A stretch of 34,614 nt of DNA from a virus, in the IMG/VR virus record IMGVR_UViG_3300027857_000044, positions 1 through 34,614 of that record. One strand, written 5' to 3'. Under the pieces are notes generated by a model. That model searched no databases. It was given only the letters and a program-made list of their open reading frames with translations, and was not told the DNA's origin. Numbering within the stretch: position 1 is the first letter of the stretch; every line of letters starts with the position of its first letter. The translations under genes were made by a program, and so were the position numbers. Below are positions 1 through 7,361 of the stretch, piece by piece.

Positions 1-1
1 G

Positions 2-52
2 AGGCAGTTCGAAAAAGTCCAGGGGAACCTGGGCTCCGACCACAATAAATGA
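2..52 (+). CDS. 3' end of an upstream gene (partial)
   Basis: The second reading frame from the window edge is open and ends at a TGA at 50-52. The readable tail is RQFEKVQGNLGSDHNK. Of its 16 codons, 12 end in G or C, against 5 of 15 and 9 of 15 in the other two forward frames, which is why I prefer it. Only about 16 residues are visible, so no function can be given. Its stop lies inside the palindrome that precedes the next gene. Confidence 0.4.
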   Translation, partial: RQFEKVQGNLGSDHNK

Positions 53-60
53 TATTGTGG
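40..60 (+). promoter_or_regulatory. Inverted repeat just upstream of the first complete gene
   Basis: Two perfect 8-base arms, CCACAATA and TATTGTGG, are separated by 5 bases. The repeat ends 4 bases before the ATG at 65 and covers the weak Shine-Dalgarno-like GTGGG. It is AT-rich in a GC-rich setting. It could be an operator for a dimeric repressor or an RNA hairpin limiting translation initiation. A second short inverted repeat, CCAGG-GGAA-CCTGG, lies at 19-32. No convincing -35/-10 pair is seen. Confidence 0.5.
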
Positions 61-64
61 GATC

Positions 65-763
65 ATGACCACCGCAACCGATCCGAGCGGTCTCCGCTGT
101 CTGCTGCAGCAGGAGGCCGCTTCGGCATGGGGACTGCACTGGATGCTCAGGGGGATGGTACCGCATCCCGAAGAGCGCGGGTACCGGGAAGACGCCGGCG
201 GAGGCTCGATCGGCGGCAGCCGGCCGCCCTGGAACGCCCAGGTGGCCAACCAGGTCATGGAGTTCCATCGTCTCGTCAGGGACCTGGAGATGCACATGAC
301 CGATGAGCTCAGGAAGGTGGCCAGGTACCCCGGGGTGATGCGACAGACCGTCGTCGTCCGGAGCCTGCGTGGGGGCAGTGACGAGAACACGCGCCTGGCA
401 CTCAAGCACGTGGTGGAGCTGGGCTTCTCTCCCATCGGTGATCTCACGGTACGCCACGCCATCAAGGAGGTCACGGGCTGGACGGGCCGCGCTCGTCTCA
501 CCCTCGACCCCAGCAATGGGGTCAAGCGGGTCCCCAGGGAGCCGGGCAGGCCAGAGCCGCGTTGTCCGTGGTGTGGCTATCAGACCCTTCGATGGCTTCC
601 CGTTCGGGCCATCATCACCTGCGTGAACCCGGTCTGCAGCGATGCGACGGGGAATCGTCCCATGGGCCAGCTCGGTTTCGACGACGTCACCCTGGAGCCC
701 TATCTCAACTGGCGAGACGAGCCACCGACCGCTGGCCCCTATCAGGAAGAGGGGTCGGCATGA
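65..763 (+). CDS. Hypothetical protein with C-terminal zinc ribbon
   Basis: This 232-residue protein has no recognised enzymatic motif. The N-terminal and central part is mostly helical-looking, with a charged stretch around residues 60-90. Near the C-terminus it has a CxxC...C(x4)C arrangement (C167, C170, C186, C191), consistent with a structural zinc ribbon that binds nucleic acid or a partner protein. The ATG at 65 is the first in frame and follows the palindrome. Its TGA overlaps the ATG of the next gene in an ATGA junction, so the two are translationally coupled. Its position before the terminase genes suggests a regulatory or DNA-associated role, but this is inference. Confidence 0.75.
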   Translation: MTTATDPSGLRCLLQQEAASAWGLHWMLRGMVPHPEERGYREDAGGGSIGGSRPPWNAQVANQVMEFHRLVRDLEMHMTDELRKVARYPGVMRQTVVVRSLRGGSDENTRLALKHVVELGFSPIGDLTVRHAIKEVTGWTGRARLTLDPSNGVKRVPREPGRPEPRCPWCGYQTLRWLPVRAIITCVNPVCSDATGNRPMGQLGFDDVTLEPYLNWRDEPPTAGPYQEEGSA

Positions 764-1128
764 CCGAAAAGATCGATCCGAAGTTCCTCCTCAGTCTGAC
801 CGGCCTCACGCCGGATGACCTGAAGGAGCTGCACGAGACCAACCGCCCCAAGCAGGTCGTCCGTGCCACCACCAAGCGAGGCTGGTCGAGCGCCGGCCTG
901 CCGGTGATCTACGGTGAGGATGACCGCTTCTGGACGGTCAACGAGGCCATCGCCCAGCTGGGCAAGCCCATCCTCAGCGCCGGTCAGCTTCGATCCCTGA
1001 TCCGTCTGCACGGCCTGCAGCCGTGTGGCAAGAAGCGGACCACCAAGATCGGCACCTCGGGCCGCTACTCCAGGGTCTACAAGGCCGAAGAGCTGATCAA
1101 GCTCCACGACACTCTCACGATCAAGTAG
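760..1128 (+). CDS. Putative small DNA-binding protein (helix-turn-helix-like)
   Basis: 122 residues starting at the ATG that overlaps the previous stop (ATGA). Residues about 57-90 (from FWTVNEAIAQLG through LSAGQLRSLIRLHGLQPCG) look like two helices of a helix-turn-helix. They are followed by a basic segment (KKRTTK) and a beta/helix end (GRYSRVYKAEELIKL) like the wing of MerR or excisionase-type winged-helix proteins. This similarity is by eye only. An N-terminal motif LTGLTPDDLKEL may be an oligomerisation or peptide-binding helix. A regulator of the adjacent operon is a reasonable guess, with the nearby palindromes as candidate targets. Confidence 0.6.
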   Translation: MTEKIDPKFLLSLTGLTPDDLKELHETNRPKQVVRATTKRGWSSAGLPVIYGEDDRFWTVNEAIAQLGKPILSAGQLRSLIRLHGLQPCGKKRTTKIGTSGRYSRVYKAEELIKLHDTLTIK

Positions 1129-1136
1129 GAGAATCC

Positions 1137-1454
1137 ATGAACGGCATCATCAACGCACTCAAGGGCCTCGTTCACAAGGCCGGCGGTGACCCGTCCAAGG
1201 TCGTCACCGACGAGGTGCAGACCGTGATCAACGAGGTCGTGCAGCACCTCTCCTCCAGCATCACGTCCCTGTTCACCGCCCACCTGGTGGACGTCAAGGA
1301 CGCGCTGAAGACGGACGCGCTCCACCTGGAGACCCTGCTCAAGGAGGGCCTGCAGAAGATCGAGGACGCCCACAAGGCGGCTGCCGAGAAGCCCGCAACC
1401 GCCCCCGAGACCGCCCCGCCGGCCGAGGGTGCTGCCCCGCAGGCCGGTGCGTAA
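1137..1454 (+). CDS. Small amphipathic helical protein, unknown function
   Basis: 105 residues starting at the ATG at 1137. The preceding stop codon forms part of its Shine-Dalgarno sequence (TAGGAG). Residues 1-80 are predicted by eye to be a continuous amphipathic helix with regular hydrophobic spacing, including VQTVINEVVQHLSSSITSLF. The C-terminal 25 residues are an Ala/Pro/Glu-rich disordered tail. No transmembrane segment or signal peptide is evident. It could be a coiled-coil structural or membrane-surface protein. Its TAA overlaps the next ATG (TAATG). Confidence 0.65.
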   Translation: MNGIINALKGLVHKAGGDPSKVVTDEVQTVINEVVQHLSSSITSLFTAHLVDVKDALKTDALHLETLLKEGLQKIEDAHKAAAEKPATAPETAPPAEGAAPQAGA

Positions 1455-1744
1455 TGGGTGACTCTCACGCCCACGGGAACCGCGCCCAGCGTCGGGCGGC
1501 CGGCCAGCGAGGTGGGGACATCGCCGCGATCGTGAACGCGCCGAGGCCCCACCACAGCTGGCCGCACCGCGGCAAGCCGGGAACGGCCGGAAACCAGAAG
1601 CGCCGCCGCAAGGCCGCTGAGCGAGACATGTTCTGGCGGAAGTGGGCGGCGGACCGTCACAGTGAGCTCTGCGAGGAGCTCGACAACGAGCAGGAGCTGA
1701 GGCAGATGGAGGCCGAGCTCGGCGCAGCCATCCACCTCCGCTAG
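1454..1744 (+). CDS. Small basic hypothetical protein
   Basis: 96 residues; the ATG overlaps the previous stop. The N-terminal half is rich in Arg, His, Gly and Lys (for example NRAQRRAAGQRGG and QKRRRKAAER), which suggests nucleic-acid contact. The C-terminal half is an acidic helix (SELCEELDNEQELRQMEAELGAAI) that could form a coiled coil. I do not recognise a family. It is the last gene of the first small operon; an intrinsic terminator follows its stop within about 10 bases. Confidence 0.6.
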   Translation: MGDSHAHGNRAQRRAAGQRGGDIAAIVNAPRPHHSWPHRGKPGTAGNQKRRRKAAERDMFWRKWAADRHSELCEELDNEQELRQMEAELGAAIHLR

Positions 1745-1752
1745 GCACGACG

Positions 1753-1782
1753 AAGGCCCCCGCCATCAGCGGGGGTCTTTCG
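1753..1782 (+). terminator. Intrinsic (rho-independent) terminator
   Basis: A perfect 7-bp GC stem, CCCCCGC (1757-1763) paired with GCGGGGG (1769-1775), has a 5-base loop and is followed by TCTTTC. It lies directly after the stop at 1744, so it separates the first four small genes from the terminase operon. Confidence 0.85.
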
Positions 1783-1893
1783 CTTGCCTTGAACCCGACG
1801 AGAAAAATTTTTGCTGGCCAGCTGGTTATGGTGATCACTATGGGATACATTGATCCAGAGGGCGAGGTGTGTCCCCATCGCGGAGGTGAGACG
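1783..1893 (+). promoter_or_regulatory. Intergenic region with palindromes, likely operon start
   Basis: This 111-base gap between the terminator and TerS is AT-rich at its start (AAAAATTTTT). It holds the palindrome GCTGGCCAGC (1813-1822) and an almost perfect 14-base inverted repeat, ATGGTGATCACTAT (1828-1841, one mismatched pair). Weak -35-like TTGCTG (1811) and -10-like elements can be drawn, but none is a clear consensus match. The inverted repeat looks like a regulator site. A promoter for the long structural operon is expected here because a terminator precedes it. Confidence 0.45.
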
Positions 1894-2499
1894 ATGAGCG
1901 ACGGAATCGATGGCGAGGTCATCTTCCACCCCAACTTCAACCAGGACGGCCCGATGATGGTGCCGGCCCCCAAGAACCCCGACCGGATCAAGAAGTGGGG
2001 CCCCGACCGCGACGCTCAGGCGGCCAGGATGAAGGCCCTGGGCTACACCCTTCCGGAGATCTGCGAGGCGCTGGAGCTGGGTCCGGACACCCGCCGCGCC
2101 GGCGCGGCCATCCGCCGGGCGCTGACCAACATGGTCCGGTTCGCCCAGGACGAGATGCGGGTCATGGAGCTGATGAGCCTGGAGGAGCTGGAGGCTCAGG
2201 CCTGGCGCACCCTCCGGAACGCCCACGTGATCGTCTCCAACGGCCACATCGTTCACGACGAGACCGGCATGCCCCTCCAGGACGACCGCTACATCCTCGA
2301 GATGATCGACCGCGTCGTCCGCATCAAGGAGCGCCGGGCCAAGATGATGGGCCTGGACGCTCCCAGCCGCGCTGAGGTCATCTCCATCGACAGCATCGAC
2401 AGCGAGATCGCCAAGCTGGAGGCGGAGATCGAGCGCGCCAAGCCGGGCAAGAAGCCGGCCGACCCGCCCAAGCAGATCGAAGGCGGCCAGGAGGAGTAG
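1894..2499 (+). CDS. Terminase small subunit (TerS)
   Basis: 201 residues. TerS proteins form rings that recognise phage DNA and load the large subunit for packaging. Residues about 41-80 (AQAARMKALGYTLPEICEALELG through AAIRRALTN) read as a helix-turn-helix DNA-binding domain. The rest is helical, with an oligomerisation-type segment around residues 95-150 and a charged coiled coil near the C-terminus (SEIAKLEAEIERAK). I chose the ATG at 1894 because a very strong Shine-Dalgarno (GGAGGTGAG, 1882-1890) precedes it. In-frame upstream starts at 1789 and 1840 lie in the regulatory gap and lack one. The assignment rests on position next to TerL plus fold pattern. Confidence 0.75.
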   Translation: MSDGIDGEVIFHPNFNQDGPMMVPAPKNPDRIKKWGPDRDAQAARMKALGYTLPEICEALELGPDTRRAGAAIRRALTNMVRFAQDEMRVMELMSLEELEAQAWRTLRNAHVIVSNGHIVHDETGMPLQDDRYILEMIDRVVRIKERRAKMMGLDAPSRAEVISIDSIDSEIAKLEAEIERAKPGKKPADPPKQIEGGQEE

Positions 2500-4106
2500 T
2501 GGCGGACAGCCTGCTTGAGGTCAAGCTCGAGCGCCTGGCCTACCTTCGCAAGCTGCAGAAGGAGGCCGACCGCTTCAAGACGGGCGTGGCGAAGTACTAC
2601 AACGACCCGGTGGCCTTCGCCCACGACTGCATCGACTGGGGCAACTCCGGCGGCCTCACCGAGTACCAGCTTGACATCACCACGCTGCTGCAGAAGCACC
2701 ACCGCGTCGCCGTTCGTGGCCCCCACGGCCTGGGTAAGTCGACGATCAGCGCCTTCACCATCCTCTGGTTCGCGCTTACCAGGGACGCCTGTGGCGTCGA
2801 CTGGAAGGCGGTCTACACCGCCGGCGCCTGGCGGCAGCTGATCAACTATCTCAGCCCCGAGATCCACAAGTGGTCCAGCCGGATCAAGTGGGAGAAGGTC
2901 CGCGACCGGCCGTTCTCCAACGCTGAGCAGCTCAACCTGGCCCTCCGGCTCCAGTACGGCAGCGCCTTCGCGGCCGCAGCCAGCAACCCCGCTCTCATCG
3001 AGGGCGCGCACGCCGACAGCCTGCTGTTCATCTACGATGAGTCCAAGTCGATCAACGCCGGCACCTTCGACGCCTGTGAGGGTGCCTTCTCCGGTACCGG
3101 CGAGACGTTCGCGATGGCGCTGTCGACCCCGGGACCGCCGTCCGGCCGCTTCTACGACATCCACTCCAGGAAGCCGGGCTACGAGGACTGGCACCCGCGC
3201 CACGTGACGCTGGAAGAGGCCATGAAGGCCGGCCGGATCAGCGAGAAGTGGGCGGAGCAGCGCAAGCTGCAGTGGGGCGAGCAGTCGGCGCTGTACCAGA
3301 ACCGCGTTCTCGGCGAGTTCTACGCCGGCGACGAGGACAGCGTGGTGCCGCTCAGCTGGGTGGAGGCCGCCGTCGAGCGCTGGCACGAGTGGGAGAACCA
3401 GGGTCGGCCCGACCCGGGCAAGCCCAGGACCATCGGCGTCGACGTCGCTCGTGAGGGCTCGGACAAGACCTCCCTGGCCACCAGGGACGGCAACGTGCTC
3501 ATCGAGGTCAAGTCGTACAGCAAGAACGACACCATGACCACCGCTGGCAACGTCAAGGGCATCCTGGACGATGACCCGGAGCGCACCGCCATCATCGACG
3601 TCATCGGCATCGGCGCCGGCGTGTACGACCGCCTCCGGGAGCAGGGCTGCAAGGTCCAGGCGTTCAACGCCGCCGCTGGCAGCGGCAAGCGAGACCGCTC
3701 CAACGAGATGGGCTTCCAGAACACTCGCGCGGCCGCCTGGTGGAACATGCGAGAGCTGCTCGACCCCGCCTTCGGCTCCGACATCTGCCTGCCACCGGAT
3801 GATGACCTGCTCTCCGACCTTACCTCCCCGAAGGCTGGCGAGGTTCTCTCCGGTGGCAAGATCCGCATCGAGTCCAAGAAGGACATCAAGAAGCGGCTCG
3901 GTCGCTCCACCGACAAGGGTGACGCGGTCGTCCAGGCGTTCTGGACCGAGAAGGGCACCTGGCACGATGCCTACGGCACCATCACGTGCTCCGGCTGCAA
4001 GCGAGGGTACCTGCTCGTGGCCAACGGCACCCGTCGGTCCAACTGCCCGTTCTGTGGCACCAGCGCCATCGCCCCAATCGAACCAGGGATGGAGGAGGAA
4101 GAGTGA
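2499..4106 (+). CDS. Terminase large subunit (TerL) with C-terminal zinc ribbon
   Basis: 535 residues. This is the packaging motor: an N-terminal ATPase and a C-terminal RNase H-like nuclease that cuts concatemeric DNA. Visible motifs are Walker A GPHGLGKST (74-82), Walker B LLFIYDES (175-182, with E181 as catalytic carboxylate) and nuclease acidic residues D315 (GVDVAREGSDKT), D367 (IIDVIG) and D475 (KGDAV). After the nuclease there is an extra CxxC...CxxC zinc ribbon (C497, C500, C516, C519) and an acidic tail, not part of the core terminase fold. It starts at the GTG sharing one base with the TerS stop (TAGTG). Confidence 0.95.
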   Translation: MADSLLEVKLERLAYLRKLQKEADRFKTGVAKYYNDPVAFAHDCIDWGNSGGLTEYQLDITTLLQKHHRVAVRGPHGLGKSTISAFTILWFALTRDACGVDWKAVYTAGAWRQLINYLSPEIHKWSSRIKWEKVRDRPFSNAEQLNLALRLQYGSAFAAAASNPALIEGAHADSLLFIYDESKSINAGTFDACEGAFSGTGETFAMALSTPGPPSGRFYDIHSRKPGYEDWHPRHVTLEEAMKAGRISEKWAEQRKLQWGEQSALYQNRVLGEFYAGDEDSVVPLSWVEAAVERWHEWENQGRPDPGKPRTIGVDVAREGSDKTSLATRDGNVLIEVKSYSKNDTMTTAGNVKGILDDDPERTAIIDVIGIGAGVYDRLREQGCKVQAFNAAAGSGKRDRSNEMGFQNTRAAAWWNMRELLDPAFGSDICLPPDDDLLSDLTSPKAGEVLSGGKIRIESKKDIKKRLGRSTDKGDAVVQAFWTEKGTWHDAYGTITCSGCKRGYLLVANGTRRSNCPFCGTSAIAPIEPGMEEEE

Positions 4107-4495
4107 CGGTCCCCGTCCCGCAGATCCCTCTGCCGCTCCCCTGGGTCACCTTCTCCAACCCCGGCAGTCAGTGGTCGTACTCGTTCCAGGTTCAGAATGA
4201 TGACGGCACCCTGATGAACATCATCGGGAAGACCTTCGAGCTGGTCATCCGCACCGATCAGCGCACCAGCGGCACGCCGGCGGCCACGATCAACAGCACC
4301 AGCTCCACCGCCTCGGGAACGATCACGGTGAACACTGCAACGAGCACCGTGGTGGCGACGCTCAACCCGGTCGCCACCAGCGCGCTCGTCGCCAACACGA
4401 CCTACTCGCTGACCCTGTGGATGGATCCCGGCCTGTCGGACGCCACCGCGCTGGTCAACGGCTTCATGACGGTGAGGCCGGTGACGGCGGCATGA
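4103..4495 (+). CDS. Beta-sandwich structural protein (probable virion protein)
   Basis: 130 residues starting at the GTG that overlaps the TerL stop by 4 bases. The sequence is almost wholly Thr/Ser/Ala/Val-rich beta strand, with a pattern (GTLMNIIGKTFELVIRTD, later TYSLTLWM) like small immunoglobulin-like beta sandwiches on phage baseplates and fibres. There is no signal peptide or membrane segment. Together with the following genes it forms a set of fibre-like proteins placed unusually between terminase and portal. A head-fibre or adaptor role is plausible; I cannot assign it more closely. Confidence 0.6.
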   Translation: MTVPVPQIPLPLPWVTFSNPGSQWSYSFQVQNDDGTLMNIIGKTFELVIRTDQRTSGTPAATINSTSSTASGTITVNTATSTVVATLNPVATSALVANTTYSLTLWMDPGLSDATALVNGFMTVRPVTAA

Positions 4496-4782
4496 GACAG
4501 CGACCCAACTACCGCGAGATCCTCTCCAGCGCCGAGAAGGCCGCCGCCAAGGAGATCTTCGAGGGTGAGCTGGAGAACCGCTCAGCCTGCGTCTACTGCG
4601 CCGGCATCCACGCTCACGTGGCCAAGCTGGACGCCTACTGGCAGCCCTGTCCGAGGATCCGCCGCATCGAGCGGCATCCTGACGGCAGCATCCTGGTCCT
4701 GGAGTTCTGGCCGAACGGGGACTGGGAGCAGGAAGTGATCTTTCCGGACGACGTCTATGAGGACGAGGAGGTGGAGGAGTAA
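4492..4782 (+). CDS. Small Cys-containing acidic protein, unknown function
   Basis: 96 residues; ATG at 4492 overlaps the preceding stop (ATGA) and its own TAA overlaps the next ATG. Residues about 32-55 hold CVYCAGIHAHVA...PC, with Cys and His residues in metal-site-like spacing, followed by a short beta-rich stretch (GSILVLEFWPNGDWEQEVIF) and a strongly acidic end (DDVYEDEEVEE). This could be a small zinc-binding adaptor. No family is recognised. Confidence 0.6.
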   Translation: MRQRPNYREILSSAEKAAAKEIFEGELENRSACVYCAGIHAHVAKLDAYWQPCPRIRRIERHPDGSILVLEFWPNGDWEQEVIFPDDVYEDEEVEE

Positions 4783-5432
4783 TGGCCAACGTCATTGTCT
4801 CCTCCAACGGCCTCCAGGGCCAGCGTGGCTTCAGCTGGCTGAGTGGAGCCGGCGCGCCGACCGCCAACCAGGTCGGCTCCATCGACGGTGACTTCTATCT
4901 GGACACCACCAACGTCGGCTTCTACTACGGCCCGCGTTCCGGTGGCCTCTGGGGCACCCCGCACCCGTTCGGCAACAGCCTGAACGGTGTGCCGCTGATC
5001 AACATCACGGCCACCACCGACCCGGGCGTCAGCAACGACAACACCCAGGGGTACTCGGTCGGTTCCACCTGGGTGAACATCACCGCCGGCCGGGTGTTCT
5101 TCGCCATCAGCGTGGCCACCGGCGCGGCGGCCTGGGTGGTGCTCCCCACCCGTGGCTACCTGAGGCAGACGCCGACCACCACGTACAACATGACGGTTCT
5201 GGACCGCTACGTGTTTGCGAACGCCGTCTCAGTCGGCTTCGCGGTGAACCTGATCAGCTCCGCCACGGCCCCGAATGACGTCACGATCAAGAAGATCGAC
5301 GCCACCGCCAACCCGGTCACCGTCACTCCTCAGGCCGGCCAGACGATCGACGGGGCAGCCACGTACCTGCTGACGAGCCCCAACCAGTCGATCACCCTCG
5401 TCCCGAACGGGAGCGTCTGGTATGTCATATAG
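4782..5432 (+). CDS. Fibre-like virion protein with collagen-like/GDFYLD N-terminus
   Basis: 216 residues. The N-terminus (GLQGQRGFSWLSGAGAP, then GSIDGDFYLDTTNVGFYYGPRSGGLWG) is the kind of module found repeatedly in phage head and tail fibre proteins, where it connects trimeric stalks. The rest is beta-rich. The C-terminal part (TVLDRYVFANAVSVGFAVNLIS through QSITLVPNGSVWYVI) resembles the terminal domain of other phage fibres. Its place between terminase and portal favours a head-fibre or capsid-surface role, but a tail role is not excluded. Its 3' end overlaps the next gene by 11 bases in another frame. Confidence 0.65.
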   Translation: MANVIVSSNGLQGQRGFSWLSGAGAPTANQVGSIDGDFYLDTTNVGFYYGPRSGGLWGTPHPFGNSLNGVPLINITATTDPGVSNDNTQGYSVGSTWVNITAGRVFFAISVATGAAAWVVLPTRGYLRQTPTTTYNMTVLDRYVFANAVSVGFAVNLISSATAPNDVTIKKIDATANPVTVTPQAGQTIDGAATYLLTSPNQSITLVPNGSVWYVI

Positions 5433-6375
5433 CCCGATCACACAGTTCGCGGCGCTCTCCACCGGTGTTCTGACCGGTGGGACGATGACGATCGGCACGC
5501 TGCCCAACACGTTCAACGTCACCCAGACCAGCGCGTACATCGTGGATTGGCTCACCAATCCTGGTCATCCCTCCTACGTGCCAGTCACCATTCCAGCGCA
5601 GACGGTCACCATCTCGGGCGCTGCGGCCAACCGGGTTGTGAACTGGTGGGTGTCGGACATCAACGGCAACATCACCTCGCTCGCGACGCGCCCTACCGAC
5701 GCTCAGCGCCGCACCTCGATCCAGCTCGGGATCACCGGCTCAACGCCGCCATCCGGCAACATCTTCTCGCTTCAGGAACTGCCGGTCATTCTCCAGCAGA
5801 AGCAGTCCCAGTTCTACGACCTGATGTACAACGTGGGGCCGTTCTCCGCAACCGGGAACCTGATCTCCGGGAACGCCAACCTGACGTTCAGCAAGAGCGT
5901 GGGAACGTTTTTCGCGGCCTCGTTCGGATGGGGCAACGAGAATGGCGCCACGCCGCTCGACCCGCACGTGGTGACGGCCCCAGCCGAGAACCCGGCGCAG
6001 TTCCTGTACGCGCTTCAGACGATCAACTCGGAGACGACGACCCCGACCAGCGCCTTCGATCCGCTCAACTACGACGTGAACGGCGTGAAGACGTTGATTC
6101 CGGGTGGCACCGGCACCTCGGTGATCCACCGGGTGTGGCTGTTCGGCTCCGGCACGGTCGCGGACCAGATGATCGTGCAGTACGGGCAGACGATCTACGG
6201 TTCCCTGTCCGCCGCTCAGGCGGCGATCGGCAGCTCGGACCCGTTCATTCCGAACCCGGACTTCGTGGGCATTGGCGCCGTGTGCGCGTACATCGCTGCC
6301 ACCAAGTCCTGCACAGCACTGAACAACACCGGCTCGGCGGTCATCGCCCAGGCGTCCAAGTTCCCCCAGTTCTAG
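5422..6375 (+). CDS. Putative fibre / receptor-binding protein
   Basis: 317 residues, starting 11 bases before the end of the upstream gene. The protein is beta-rich throughout. The C-terminal segment (VIHRVWLFGSGTVADQMIVQYGQTIYGSLSAAQAAI, then NPDFVGIGAVCAYIAATKSC and the end ASKFPQF) matches from memory a C-terminal domain common in phage tail fibres, containing an IQYGQxxYxSxxxA core and ending near KFG or KFP. It is therefore probably an adhesin or part of a fibre complex with the preceding gene. Its location near the head genes is unusual for a receptor-binding protein. Confidence 0.6.
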   Translation: MSYSPITQFAALSTGVLTGGTMTIGTLPNTFNVTQTSAYIVDWLTNPGHPSYVPVTIPAQTVTISGAAANRVVNWWVSDINGNITSLATRPTDAQRRTSIQLGITGSTPPSGNIFSLQELPVILQQKQSQFYDLMYNVGPFSATGNLISGNANLTFSKSVGTFFAASFGWGNENGATPLDPHVVTAPAENPAQFLYALQTINSETTTPTSAFDPLNYDVNGVKTLIPGGTGTSVIHRVWLFGSGTVADQMIVQYGQTIYGSLSAAQAAIGSSDPFIPNPDFVGIGAVCAYIAATKSCTALNNTGSAVIAQASKFPQF

Positions 6376-6383
6376 GAGGACCC

Positions 6384-6752
6384 ATGGCTGCTGTCTTCGC
6401 CACGTCCACGGGCTCCGGGACGCCGACGACGCTGCTGGTCAGTACCGCCGCCAGCGTCCCACTGCCGGTCAACACCAGTACGAACCTGTTCCAGGGCGCC
6501 ACGACGACGATCGTTGGAACCGGTCACACGGTGGCGATCATCGGGCGCACGGTGGCTGATCTCCCGCTCTATGTGCAGGTGGACATCAGCATCGACGGAA
6601 CCAGCGTGTACAACGACCACGCCGGCCAGCAGATCGTGGTGAAGCAGGTGCTCACCGCCGCTTCACACACGATCACGTTCACGGCGACGGCATTCAACCA
6701 AGCGTGCAACATCTCAGCGGCCGGCCTCATGATCCTCGACCTCGGCCTGTAG
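6384..6752 (+). CDS. Small beta-rich virion protein
   Basis: 122 residues. The ATG at 6384 follows a strong Shine-Dalgarno (AGGAGG, 6374-6379), part of which is the upstream stop region. The sequence alternates hydrophobic and Thr/Ser residues typical of a jelly-roll or similar beta barrel, for example TVAIIGRTVADLPLYVQVDISIDG and HTITFTATAF. It has no signal peptide, membrane segment or enzyme motif. It most likely forms a structural partner of the preceding fibre-like protein or a capsid decoration; this is inferred from position and composition. Confidence 0.6.
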   Translation: MAAVFATSTGSGTPTTLLVSTAASVPLPVNTSTNLFQGATTTIVGTGHTVAIIGRTVADLPLYVQVDISIDGTSVYNDHAGQQIVVKQVLTAASHTITFTATAFNQACNISAAGLMILDLGL

Positions 6753-6785
6753 CCCACGGGCCGCCGCGCATCACCTGGAGAATCG

Positions 6786-7325
6786 ATGCGCACCACCCCC
6801 ATCAAGAGGCTCACCTCTCTCATCGCCGTCACCGCTCTCGCCGGTGTCGGCCTTACCCTCGCCACGTCCACGGCCGCCCACGCCGACACCATCAGCTCCT
6901 GCACCGGTCAGGTGCTCGCCAGCTGGAACCCCGGCCTCACCAATACCGCTCAGAACGAGCTCGTCTACGTGTACGGAGACTATCTCGCCTGTGTGGTCAA
7001 CGGCACCGCTGAGCAGGTCACGACCCACCTCACCAACGTGAGCTACAGCAACGTTTCCTGCACGTCGCTCGCCACGAGCGGCAGCGGGGACCTGACGATC
7101 TACTACCCGGATGGCAGCACCAGCCACGCGTCGGTGTCCACCACCATCAGCCTCAACCTGCTCGGTGAGGTGGTCCAGGTCGCCAGCGGGACCATCGACA
7201 CCGGCAGCTACGTCGGCAGCACCGTCACCGAGACGAACGTACTCGCCAATCTCAGCACCACCGCCTGCGCCAGCAGCAATGGTGTCCAGGGTGAATCCGG
7301 TGAGTCCGTTCTCGTCATGACGTGA
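6786..7325 (+). CDS. Secreted protein with signal peptide and four cysteines, unknown function
   Basis: 179 residues. The N-terminus is a clear Sec-type signal peptide: basic MRTTPIKR, a hydrophobic core over residues 9-29, and an AHA cleavage motif at 31-33 giving a mature start at D34. The mature part is beta-rich with four cysteines (C39, C69, C92, C161), enough for two disulfides outside the cell. Host-like secreted proteins of this style occur in actinobacteria. No lytic, protease or adhesion motif is seen. A GGAG ribosome site precedes the ATG. It is embedded between fibre genes and the portal, which is unusual. It might alter the host surface, block superinfection or be a virion-associated host-contact protein. 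All three are inference. Confidence 0.8.
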   Translation: MRTTPIKRLTSLIAVTALAGVGLTLATSTAAHADTISSCTGQVLASWNPGLTNTAQNELVYVYGDYLACVVNGTAEQVTTHLTNVSYSNVSCTSLATSGSGDLTIYYPDGSTSHASVSTTISLNLLGEVVQVASGTIDTGSYVGSTVTETNVLANLSTTACASSNGVQGESGESVLVMT

Positions 7326-7361
7326 TAATGTAACAGCTCACCAGGAAGGGGGTGGCCGGAG

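Noticed and set aside
1789-1893. TTG or upstream ATG start for the small terminase
   Set aside because: These starts lie in the regulatory gap without a ribosome site, whereas ATG 1894 has a near-perfect one.
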